Shown piece after piece: positions 1 to 7,649 of a stretch of 64,000 nt of DNA. The DNA is from an uncultured Parafilimonas sp. (GTDB lineage Bacteria > Bacteroidota > Bacteroidia > Chitinophagales > Chitinophagaceae), in contig CAIRZB010000058.1 of assembly GCA_903882935.1 (NCBI GenBank), positions 38,245 to 102,244 of the forward strand, read 5' to 3'. The notes under the pieces are model-generated. The model did no database searches. It was not told the origin of the DNA and saw nothing but the letters and a program-made list of their open reading frames with translations. The translations under genes were made by a program, and so were the position numbers. How positions within the stretch are numbered: position 1 is the first letter of the stretch; the number at the start of each line of letters is the position of its first letter.

Positions 1-32
1 CTGTTGCGTACTTCTTTTAACTGGCCGGCCAT
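1..32 (-). CDS. atpG: ATP synthase gamma subunit, N-terminal codons only (runs off left edge)
   Basis: Reading leftward from an ATG at 30-32 on the minus strand gives MAGQLKEVRN, which matches the highly conserved start of the F-type ATP synthase gamma subunit (family start M-x-x-L-K-E-I/V-R-N-R-I). The gamma subunit is the central rotor shaft coupling proton flow to ATP synthesis at the inner membrane. Only ten codons are present, so the assignment rests on this short but characteristic start. The rest of the atp operon would lie to the left. Confidence 0.6.
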   Translation of the reverse strand, partial: MAGQLKEVRN

Positions 33-420
33 ATTGGTTTAATTTTATTTTACCCTCAACCCCTAAAGGGAGTTTTTAACAATACCTTGCTGTACTACCC
101 CCCCTTTAGGGGTGGGGGGCTAAATTGGCTGCAAAAGTAGCAGTTTGCCCTTTAATTGCAAGCATTTAACCCATAAAAATGCCCGTATTGGTATTTTAGG
201 CACTAACTTCAAAAAACGGTACAATAAGTTCGCACTTTTTTATGGCTGTACTTTGCGGCTTGGCGCGTTCGCGTGGCAAGAAAGGCTCCACCTCCAGTGG
301 ATGCAAAAAATTCACGCAAAGGCGCAATGGCACAAAGCTAACAACAATAACGGCGCTGGTAATACTTACTAAACTCCCCTTGAGGCTTATTTGCCGTTAT
401 GGAAATAGTCAGGGTCTAAA
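33..420. other. Intergenic region with GC-rich palindromic repeats
   Basis: No convincing gene is seen between the atpG start and the stop of the lipoprotein gene. It holds two short palindromic stretches: CCCCTAAAGGG at about 60-71, and a run of C, TTTAGGGG and a run of G at about 98-119. A similar CCCCCTTTAGGG..GGGG string recurs at about 6402-6420. ORFs in this stretch lack start context and protein-like composition. Confidence 0.5.
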
Positions 421-1164
421 TTATGGGCGCAGGGTTGTTTGCCATTCGCCCAAGGTTTGCAAAACGGTAAATTCTCCACCCTCTTTAGTCGTGTTCGGCA
501 TGGGCAGGTTTTCATCCCGGTCTAGCCGTATTGTTAGCCTGCCGGGGTGCAGCCTTTGTAACAAAGCTTTGCCCACAAAGGCGCTGTTATGGGTAACCAA
601 AAGCATGGTGTCAATACTATTGCTTGCGCCGCTGGTATCCGTTATGCGTAAGTGTATGCTGTCATAATCTAGTAATCCTTTAAAATTAAAGGGCAGCCCT
701 TCTTTGGGTATTTGGTTGGGTATTGGGGTGGCCAATGCGGCTGCATTAAAAGTAAATGGCTGGCTGTACTTAGTGCCGTTAAAGCCTGTAAAAACAAGGG
801 TGTGGCTGCCATTAAAGGTACTAACTTGCTTGTGGGCTAGGTAAAATGCCCCAGCACCGGTTGTGCTGTCTACGGCAATTGAATCCCCGTCCAGTTCAAT
901 TTTTGCGGGGCTGTTTAAAACCAACGTAGTTCCTTTGGGGCCGGCAAACGTAAATTGTGCCCGTATTAAAACAATACTGTCACCCACTTCGTATGTTACC
1001 CGGTAGGCGGTATATACAGTTTCGGGGTTAACGTCTTTAATATTGCCAATCTCCGCATCGCAGCTGGCGAATATTATCAGGATGAATGCAAACGTAACCA
1101 ATAATTTGGGGTGCGTAGTTGAGCGTTTGAGGTTTGGTGAAAAATGTATACCCTTTAATATCAC
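421..1164 (-). CDS. Putative outer-membrane lipoprotein, unknown function
   Basis: Product of 247 residues. The N-terminus has a basic stretch, a hydrophobic core (residues about 20-34) and a lipobox-like IFASC with Cys35, so it is probably a type II secreted lipoprotein. The rest is rich in beta-strand-forming residues and reads like one or two immunoglobulin-like sandwich domains (for example SHTLVFTGFNG and LTIRLDRDENLPMP). No enzymatic motif is visible. The start at 1164 is a GTG; it leaves a rather long n-region, but no better start lies between it and the lipobox. It is convergent with atpG and divergent from secA. I do not recognise a specific family. Confidence 0.7.
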   Translation of the reverse strand: MILKGIHFSPNLKRSTTHPKLLVTFAFILIIFASCDAEIGNIKDVNPETVYTAYRVTYEVGDSIVLIRAQFTFAGPKGTTLVLNSPAKIELDGDSIAVDSTTGAGAFYLAHKQVSTFNGSHTLVFTGFNGTKYSQPFTFNAAALATPIPNQIPKEGLPFNFKGLLDYDSIHLRITDTSGASNSIDTMLLVTHNSAFVGKALLQRLHPGRLTIRLDRDENLPMPNTTKEGGEFTVLQTLGEWQTTLRP

Positions 1165-1221
1165 TTTCTGGCGCAGGTTAGTTAACGAATTGGTAAAGTG
1201 TTTTTATAAAACAAGTCATAG

Positions 1222-1250
1222 TTGCACACCGGCTAAAACAATTACCTTTG
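1222..1250 (+). promoter_or_regulatory. Candidate Bacteroidota-type promoter upstream of secA
   Basis: TTG at 1222-1224 is followed after 18 bases by TACCTTTG at 1243-1250, matching the Bacteroidota sigma-A consensus (TTG at -33, TAnnTTTG at -7). It lies about 190 bases before the secA ATG on the same strand. The match is by eye only. Confidence 0.4.
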
Positions 1251-1441
1251 CCGTCCGAAAAATAGCTGTCATTTTGGCGAAAAAAGATGTAAGCATTGTT
1301 TTTGTACGGAAAAAAGTTCAGGCGAATATCAATTCCAACTGCCTAGTTTACCCGATTTAGCAAAACGGTAACCCGGTGTAAGGGACTTGTATAGCAACGG
1401 AGCTTGTTAACTGAGGACTACAAACTATAAACTACAAACGA

Positions 1442-4400
1442 ATGTTAGGTTTTATTGGAAAATTATTGGGTGGTAATAAATCGGAGAAAGACGTTAAAAA
1501 AATTGAGCCTGTTGTTCAGCAGGTCAACAAATTTTTTAAGGAGTACCAAACCCTTACGAATGATGCGTTACGTGCCAAAACACCCGAGTTTAAACAGCGT
1601 ATTGCCGACCAATTAAAAGAAATTGACGGAGTAATCGCCGCCAAACAACAAGATGCAGAAAACCTGCCCGAGGAAGAAATGCACCAGCGGGATGCCATTT
1701 ATAAAGAGGTGGACGAGCTGAAAAAAGACCGCAACAAGGAAATTGAAAAAGCCTTGGAGGCTATTTTGCCCGAAGCCTTTGCTGTGGTAAAGGAAACGGC
1801 ACGCCGTTTTAAAGAGAACAGCACGTTGGAAGCAGCAGCCACACCCCTTGACAGGGAATTGAGTATTAAAAAGGATTATATTAGGATAGAAGGAGACAAG
1901 GTAATATTTAACAACACGTGGACGGCGGCCGGCGGCAAGGTAACCTGGAATATGGTGCATTACGATGTGCAGCTGATAGGCGGCGCGGTACTGCACCAAG
2001 GTAAGATTTCAGAAATGGCCACCGGTGAGGGTAAAACGTTGGTGTCCACCCTGCCGGCATACCTAAATGCGCTAGCTGGCGAAGGCGTGCATATAGTAAC
2101 AGTGAATGATTACCTGGCCCGCCGCGACAGCGAATGGAACGGTACCATTTTTGAATGGCTTGGCCTTACGGTGGATTGTATTGACAAGCACCAACCCAAT
2201 ACAGCCGCCCGCCGAAATGCCTACCTAGCAGATATTACTTATGGCACGAATAACGAGTTTGGCTTTGACTACCTGCGCGACAACATGGTACACAACCCCG
2301 ATGAAATGGTGCAGCGCAAACACCATTTTGCCATGGTGGATGAGGTGGACAGCGTGTTGATTGACGATGCCCGTACGCCATTGATCATTTCAGGCCCTGT
2401 GGGCAGGGATGATACCACCCAGCAATTTTTTGACTTGAAGCCACGGATAGAAAAATTAGTGGACGCGCAAAAAAGGGCTGCCAACCAGTTTTTGAACGAA
2501 GCAAAAAAGAAAATTACAGAAGGCAATGACGACCCTAAAGACGGCGGACTCGCATTGTTTAGGGCGCACAGAGGGTTGCCAAAATCAAACGCGTTAATTA
2601 AGTTTTTGAGTGAGCCCGGAATACGCCAAAAACTGCAAAAGGCGGAGAATTATTATTTGGCCGACCAGCAGCGGGAGATGCCCAAGGCAGATGAGGAGCT
2701 GTATTTTTATATTGACGAAAAAAACAACTCGGTTGAATTAACCGACAAAGGGATACAGTTAATTACCCGTGCCGGTGAAGACCAAAACTTTTTTGTGATT
2801 CCCGATATTGGTGTTGACTTGGCTGCCATTGACACAGACACTGTATCGCCAACAGATGAAAAACTGCGCAAGAAAGAAGTGCTATTGAATGAATATTCCG
2901 TAAAGGCAGACCGTATACACACCGTGCAGCAGCTGTTGAAAGCGTATACTTTGTTTGACAAAGACATTGAGTATGTAGTGATGGACGGTGGCGTTAAGAT
3001 AGTAGATGAGCAAACAGGCCGTATATTAGACGGCCGCCGGTACAGCGACGGTTTGCACCAAGCCATTGAAGCCAAGGAAAACGTAAAGATTGAAGCCGCG
3101 AGCCAAACCTATGCTACCGTTACGTTGCAAAACTACTTTCGCATGTACCACAAACTATGCGGTATGACGGGTACGGCAGAAACGGAAGCGCAGGAACTGT
3201 GGGATATTTATAAGTTGGACGTGGTTACTATACCCACCAACATACCTTGTGTGCGTAACGACGAGCACGACCTGGTGTATAAAACCAAAAGGGAAAAATA
3301 CGGGTCGGTTATTGATAAAATAGTGGAACTGCGCACGGCAGGCCGCCCGGTGCTGGTGGGTACAACATCGGTAGAGGTGAGCGAGTTGCTCGCGCGGATG
3401 TTGAAGCAAAAGCAAATTCCCCACAATGTGCTGAATGCCAAACAACACGCCCGTGAGGCGCAAATAGTTGCCGAAGCAGGTTTGGCGGGTGCCATAACCA
3501 TAGCCACCAACATGGCCGGCCGCGGTACCGACATCAAGCTCGGGCCCGGTGTAAAGGAAGCTGGCGGTTTGGCCATTATTGGCACAGAGCGACATGAAAG
3601 CCGCCGTGTTGACCGTCAGTTGCGGGGCCGTGCGGGCAGGCAGGGCGACCCTGGTTCTTCCCAGTTTTATGTAAGCCTGGAAGACGACCTGATGCGTATG
3701 TTTGGCAGCGAGCGCATTGCCAAGGTGATGGACTTTGCCGGGTACAAAGAAGGCGAGGTGATACAGCACAGCATGATTACCAAGAGCATAGAGCGTGCGC
3801 AGAAAAAAGTGGAAGAAAACAACTTTGGCATACGCAAACGCCTGTTGGAATATGACGACGTAATGAACAAGCAGCGCACGGTAATTTATACCCGCCGCAG
3901 CCATGCCTTGTTTGGCGAGCGTTTGGCACTTGACCTTGACAATGCTTTTTATGACGTGGCCGAAGGCTTGGTGAACACGTTTAAAGAAAACAACGATTTT
4001 GAAGGGTTTAGGTTGGAAGTGATAGTGAACCTTGGCTTGGACACTGGTTTGCAAAAAGAGGAATTTGAAAAAAGCAGTGCCGAGGCATTGGTTGAAAAAC
4101 TGTACAGCGAGGCTTACGCAAACTACCAAGCAAACCGACAGGACTTGATGCCGAGGGTATTGCCCATATTTAAGAACATTCGCCAAACACAGGGTGCCCA
4201 TATTGAAAACGTGGTAGTACCATTTAGTGACGGCCGAAAAGGCCTGCAGGTGCTTGCCAACCTTGACAAGACCATTAAAACAAACGGGGCGGAGTTGCTG
4301 AACTCATTAGAACGTACAGCCACCTTGGCCTTTATTGACGATGCATGGAAGGAACACCTGCGTGCCATGGACGACTTGAAACAGAGTGTGCAAACCGCCC

Positions 4401-4780
4401 ATTACGAACAGAAAGATCCCTTGGTTATTTATAAGGGAGAGGCTTATATGCTGTTTAAACAAATGGACAGTGGGGTTAACAAAAGCATCGTGAATTTTTT
4501 AACCCATGCCGACATACCGCAGGAGCAAGGCGGCAACAACGCCCCCGGGGCCTCGGCACCCATACGGGAGGGCAGGGAAAAGAAAACCGACATGAGTCGG
4601 ATGCGTGCCAACAAAGAACAATTGGATGCACCCGTAGGCAATGACAGCGGCTACACCGACCCAACCGCCGACGTAAAGCAGGAACCAATAAAAGTGGGCC
4701 CCAAAATTGGCCGTAACGATGCCTGCCCATGCGGAAGCGGCAAGAAGTTTAAGAACTGCCATGGGAAGGATGCTGCTTAA
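1442..4780 (+). CDS. secA: Preprotein translocase ATPase SecA
   Basis: SecA is the peripheral motor ATPase that drives unfolded preproteins through SecYEG. The 1,112-residue product has the whole family layout: Walker A TGEGKT near residue 194, the DEVDSVLIDDARTPLIISGP Walker B/DEAD region near 300, a preprotein cross-linking domain enlarged by an insertion of the type seen in Bacteroidota, NBD2 with NMAGRGTDIKLGPG and the RQLRGRAGRQGDPG motif, a helical scaffold, and a C-terminal SEC-C zinc tail (CPCGSGKKFKNCHG) near residue 1093. The extra length relative to the roughly 900-residue E. coli protein comes mainly from the N-terminal and cross-linking-domain insertions. ATG start at 1442. A hairpin with a T-run follows the stop, so it is probably transcribed alone. 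Confidence 0.98.
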   Translation: MLGFIGKLLGGNKSEKDVKKIEPVVQQVNKFFKEYQTLTNDALRAKTPEFKQRIADQLKEIDGVIAAKQQDAENLPEEEMHQRDAIYKEVDELKKDRNKEIEKALEAILPEAFAVVKETARRFKENSTLEAAATPLDRELSIKKDYIRIEGDKVIFNNTWTAAGGKVTWNMVHYDVQLIGGAVLHQGKISEMATGEGKTLVSTLPAYLNALAGEGVHIVTVNDYLARRDSEWNGTIFEWLGLTVDCIDKHQPNTAARRNAYLADITYGTNNEFGFDYLRDNMVHNPDEMVQRKHHFAMVDEVDSVLIDDARTPLIISGPVGRDDTTQQFFDLKPRIEKLVDAQKRAANQFLNEAKKKITEGNDDPKDGGLALFRAHRGLPKSNALIKFLSEPGIRQKLQKAENYYLADQQREMPKADEELYFYIDEKNNSVELTDKGIQLITRAGEDQNFFVIPDIGVDLAAIDTDTVSPTDEKLRKKEVLLNEYSVKADRIHTVQQLLKAYTLFDKDIEYVVMDGGVKIVDEQTGRILDGRRYSDGLHQAIEAKENVKIEAASQTYATVTLQNYFRMYHKLCGMTGTAETEAQELWDIYKLDVVTIPTNIPCVRNDEHDLVYKTKREKYGSVIDKIVELRTAGRPVLVGTTSVEVSELLARMLKQKQIPHNVLNAKQHAREAQIVAEAGLAGAITIATNMAGRGTDIKLGPGVKEAGGLAIIGTERHESRRVDRQLRGRAGRQGDPGSSQFYVSLEDDLMRMFGSERIAKVMDFAGYKEGEVIQHSMITKSIERAQKKVEENNFGIRKRLLEYDDVMNKQRTVIYTRRSHALFGERLALDLDNAFYDVAEGLVNTFKENNDFEGFRLEVIVNLGLDTGLQKEEFEKSSAEALVEKLYSEAYANYQANRQDLMPRVLPIFKNIRQTQGAHIENVVVPFSDGRKGLQVLANLDKTIKTNGAELLNSLERTATLAFIDDAWKEHLRAMDDLKQSVQTAHYEQKDPLVIYKGEAYMLFKQMDSGVNKSIVNFLTHADIPQEQGGNNAPGASAPIREGREKKTDMSRMRANKEQLDAPVGNDSGYTDPTADVKQEPIKVGPKIGRNDACPCGSGKKFKNCHGKDAA

Positions 4781-4801
4781 TAGAACATTGATTCCATGTT
4801 G

Positions 4802-4838
4802 AAAAATGAGTTTGCACCAAAATGAAAGCTCATTTTTT
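4802..4838. terminator. Terminator hairpin between convergent secA and the Cys-pair gene
   Basis: AAAAATGAG (4802-4810) pairs with CTCATTTTT (4829-4837) and a run of T follows. The complementary A-rich left arm lets it work in both directions; it overlaps the stop codon of the minus-strand gene. Confidence 0.65.
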
Positions 4839-5087
4839 TATTACCAATTGTAAATTAAATTGTGCCTTAAAGTCACCAAAGCAAGTTGCGCAAACCCACC
4901 TATTATCATTATTGGTATAACCTTCCATCAAAGCTTCTGGCGTTGTGCTTGAAAATTTCGCCCCACAAAATTCACAATGGTCATGGTCCCAAATGGCATT
5001 GAATGCCTCATATGGTTTAAAACAAAAGACCGTATCGCGTAAATAGTCTTCTTGCCCTTGCAGGCGCCAATCATCTATCTCACTCAT
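4830..5087 (-). CDS. Small conserved hypothetical protein with two Cys pairs
   Basis: About 85 residues from an ATG at 5087 (MSEIDDWRLQGQEDYL); a longer frame begins at 5129 but its first 14 residues look non-coding and reach the deoC start region. The visible motif is DHCEFCGAKF followed about 30 residues later by WVCATCFGDF, i.e. CxxC..CxxC, typical of a structural zinc ribbon. It is acidic, has no signal peptide, and is probably cytoplasmic. Its 5' end is back to back with deoC. Function unknown. Confidence 0.75.
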   Translation of the reverse strand: MSEIDDWRLQGQEDYLRDTVFCFKPYEAFNAIWDHDHCEFCGAKFSSTTPEALMEGYTNNDNRWVCATCFGDFKAQFNLQLVIKK

Positions 5088-5143
5088 TTTACTAAGATAT
5101 AACAGTTTAGCATGTAAGTTTGCGTGCACAATTATTCATTATC

Positions 5144-5815
5144 ATGCAACTAAACAAATACATCGACCACACCATCCTAAAGCCAACCACCCTTGTTACC
5201 GACATAGAAAAGCTGTGTGCCGAGGCCATCCAGTACCAGTTTGCGGCGGTATGCGTTCCGCCGCCGTTTGTAAAACTGGCCAAGCAGCTGGTACAAGGTA
5301 CCACCGTAAAAGTGGCCACGGTAATTGGTTTCCCGTTTGGGTATTCGGCCGTGGAGGCCAAAATAGCAGAGATCGTGCTGGCCATGATTGACGGTGCGGA
5401 CGAGTTGGATATTGTCATCAACCTCATCGCCCTAAAAAATAACGATTGGCAGTACCTGGCCAACGAAATTAACCACATAATGCCCGTGGCCAAAAGCAAA
5501 GGCAAGGTGGTTAAAATAATTATTGAAAGCGGCCTGCTGACCGACGATGAAATTATTAAATGTTGCGACATATATGGCGCGGCAGGCATTGATTACCTGA
5601 AAACCTCCACCGGCTATGCTGATAAAAGCGCGTCTGTTGAAACGGTAGCCCTCATGCGCAAGCACTTGGCAAACCTAGTACAAATAAAGGCCTCGGGCGG
5701 CATACGTACCTTTGAATTTGCAAAACAGCTGGTGCAGGCTGGGGCCACGCGGCTGGGGTGCAGTGCCAGTGTTGCTATTGTGCAAGGGGCGGCTACAGGC
5801 TATGAAAGTTATTGA
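5144..5815 (+). CDS. deoC: Deoxyribose-phosphate aldolase
   Basis: Class I aldolase that splits 2-deoxy-D-ribose 5-phosphate into glyceraldehyde 3-phosphate and acetaldehyde in deoxynucleoside catabolism. The 223-residue product starts MQLNKYIDHTILKP (family DHT motif). It carries the TIM-barrel hallmarks GFPFGYS, DELDIVINL, VVKIIIESGLL, the Schiff-base lysine in YLKTSTGY, and the phosphate-binding IKASGGIRT and RLGCSAS. The ATG at 5144 is preferred to an upstream TTG at 5120 because it aligns with the usual start. It stands alone; no other deo genes are adjacent. Confidence 0.96.
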   Translation: MQLNKYIDHTILKPTTLVTDIEKLCAEAIQYQFAAVCVPPPFVKLAKQLVQGTTVKVATVIGFPFGYSAVEAKIAEIVLAMIDGADELDIVINLIALKNNDWQYLANEINHIMPVAKSKGKVVKIIIESGLLTDDEIIKCCDIYGAAGIDYLKTSTGYADKSASVETVALMRKHLANLVQIKASGGIRTFEFAKQLVQAGATRLGCSASVAIVQGAATGYESY

Positions 5816-5950
5816 CGCTTTGGCTATGGGTCGGGGCAACGAATCGGCATATTGTTTTACTGCATAATCAATAGCCAGCGGGTTGGTTATTAAGGCGTAC
5901 ATAGCCATACCTTCGTTTAATTTAGCTACCTTGCATACAAACATCTGGGC

Positions 5951-6355
5951 ATGAAGAGTATCGTTATGTTGGCGTTGTCATTCGGTCTGCTGGTGAAAGG
6001 CTTAGGGGGCGATACTATTGTGGTACATAAAGACAGCCGGTTAGATGCGCTTACTGCCAAACAGGCAGCATATAATGCACAAGCCTACAAAATAAGCCCA
6101 ACCGGTCAATACAAAGGGTACAGGGTACAGTTGGTTGCTACTAACAACCGCGCCGATGCATACAACGCAAAAGCGGTTTTTTTGCAACATTTTCCCGAAG
6201 GCCGGGCATATGTTTCCTACCAATCGCCAAATTTCAGGATTAGGGTAGGAAATTTTTTAACCAGGCGCGAAGCGGAGGATTTTAAAGCTGAATTGAACAA
6301 AATTTTTACTGACGGTGTGGATGTTGTGGAAGACGCCATTGAATATGCACCTTAG
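5951..6355 (+). CDS. Secreted SPOR-domain protein
   Basis: A 134-residue product with a short signal peptide (residues 1 to about 20, hydrophobic MLALSFGLLVKGLG) followed by a single SPOR-like domain. The C-terminal half YRVQLVATNNRADAYNAK..FPEGRAYVSYQSPNFRIRVGNF..RREAEDFKAEL has the typical pattern of SPOR repeats, which bind septal peptidoglycan stripped of peptides. It probably acts in the periplasm. No enzymatic domain is present. A GC-rich palindromic stretch and the M20 amidohydrolase gene follow. Confidence 0.85.
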   Translation: MKSIVMLALSFGLLVKGLGGDTIVVHKDSRLDALTAKQAAYNAQAYKISPTGQYKGYRVQLVATNNRADAYNAKAVFLQHFPEGRAYVSYQSPNFRIRVGNFLTRREAEDFKAELNKIFTDGVDVVEDAIEYAP

Positions 6356-6432
6356 CCCCTATATGCTAGCGGGCGGTAATATTTTTACATATTTGTTAAT
6401 GCCCCCTTTAGGGTTGGGGTTTACTTGAAGAT

Positions 6433-7617
6433 ATGCTGAAAGAAAAGATAAAACGGCTTTCTGCTGAATATGCGGCTGAGTTTTTGGGTATTAGGCAACA
6501 CTTGCATGCACACCCCGAGCTGAGCTACAAAGAATTTGAGACATCAAAATTTGTCCAAGCAAAACTAACCAGCTGGGGTATTCCGTTTAAAGTAATGGCT
6601 GAGACGGGTGTGGTGGCCGTAATTGAAGGCAATAACCCCGGCAAGCGAAGTATTGCCCTGCGCGGTGACATGGATGCCCTGCCGATTTTGGAGGAAAATG
6701 ATGTACACTACAAAAGCAAAAACGCAGGGGTAATGCATGCCTGTGGGCACGATGTGCACACTACATGCTTGCTTGGCGCAGCAAAAATATTAAACCAGCT
6801 AAAAAGCGAATGGCAAGGCACCGTTAAATTGGTGTTTCAGCCAGGTGAGGAGAAAAACCCAGGCGGTGCCAGCTTGATGATTAGGGACGGGGTATTAGAA
6901 AACCCCTCAATACATGGCATCATTGCATTGCACGTACACCCTGGGCTGGAGGTTGGCAAGCTAAGTTTTAGGAAGGGCCGCGTAATGGCCAGCGCAGACG
7001 AAATATACATAACTATAAAAAGCAAGGGCGGCCATGCGGCGCAACCGCACTTAACGGCAGACACAATTTTAATTGCTTCGCAGTTAATCGTTAGCCTGCA
7101 ACAAGTAATTTCGCGCAACAATAGTCCGTTTTCCCCTTCGGTTTTGTCTATTTGTTCTTTCCAAGGCGGCAATACCACCAATGTTATACCCAGTGAGGTA
7201 AAGCTTATGGGTACGTTTAGAGCCATGGATGAGGCTTGGCGTTTTAAAGCCCATGACCTTATACGCAAACAAACAAAAGGCTTGGTGGAAGCTATGGGTG
7301 CAGAGGCCGACGTGCATATTGACGTTGGGTACCCCACAGTAGACAATAACCCTGCGTTAACAGGTGCTGCCTGGGCATTGGCCGATGAATTTATGGGGGA
7401 TGGTAATGTGTTGGAAACAGAGTTGCGGATGGGTGCAGAAGATTTTGGTTATTACACCCAAAATGTACCGGGCTGTTTTTTTAGGCTGGGTGTGCGCAAT
7501 GAGGAATTGGGCATAGTACACAATGTACATACCCCTAAGTTTAATATTGATGAGCGGGCCATACAAACAGGCGTTGGCATAATGGCTTGGCTTGGCGCAA
7601 TGATGGAAGGCTTTTAA
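6433..7617 (+). CDS. M20-family amidohydrolase (N-acyl-amino-acid / IAA-conjugate hydrolase type)
   Basis: A 394-residue zinc metallopeptidase-like amidohydrolase of the M20D/aminoacylase group, which removes the acyl or amino-acid moiety from N-acylated amino acids or related conjugates. Motifs: LRGDMDALPI, the metal site MHACGHDVHTT near residue 98-108, FQPGEEKNPGGA with the catalytic Glu pair, IALHVHP, and a C-terminal MGAEDFGYY with the last metal ligand. A dimerisation insert lies between about 185 and 300 (GGHAAQPH). No signal peptide, so cytoplasmic. The exact substrate cannot be told from sequence. The next gene begins about 30 bases after the stop. Confidence 0.93.
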   Translation: MLKEKIKRLSAEYAAEFLGIRQHLHAHPELSYKEFETSKFVQAKLTSWGIPFKVMAETGVVAVIEGNNPGKRSIALRGDMDALPILEENDVHYKSKNAGVMHACGHDVHTTCLLGAAKILNQLKSEWQGTVKLVFQPGEEKNPGGASLMIRDGVLENPSIHGIIALHVHPGLEVGKLSFRKGRVMASADEIYITIKSKGGHAAQPHLTADTILIASQLIVSLQQVISRNNSPFSPSVLSICSFQGGNTTNVIPSEVKLMGTFRAMDEAWRFKAHDLIRKQTKGLVEAMGAEADVHIDVGYPTVDNNPALTGAAWALADEFMGDGNVLETELRMGAEDFGYYTQNVPGCFFRLGVRNEELGIVHNVHTPKFNIDERAIQTGVGIMAWLGAMMEGF

Positions 7618-7649
7618 TTTTTTTCAACTTAATTCGTTACCTTAATACT

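Noticed and set aside
242..667. 141-residue plus-strand frame near the left edge
   Set aside because: Overlaps the lipoprotein gene in antisense and lacks protein-like composition.
3155..4201. 348-residue open frame antisense to secA
   Set aside because: It is a codon-bias shadow of secA on the opposite strand; its composition is unlike a protein and no family is recognised.
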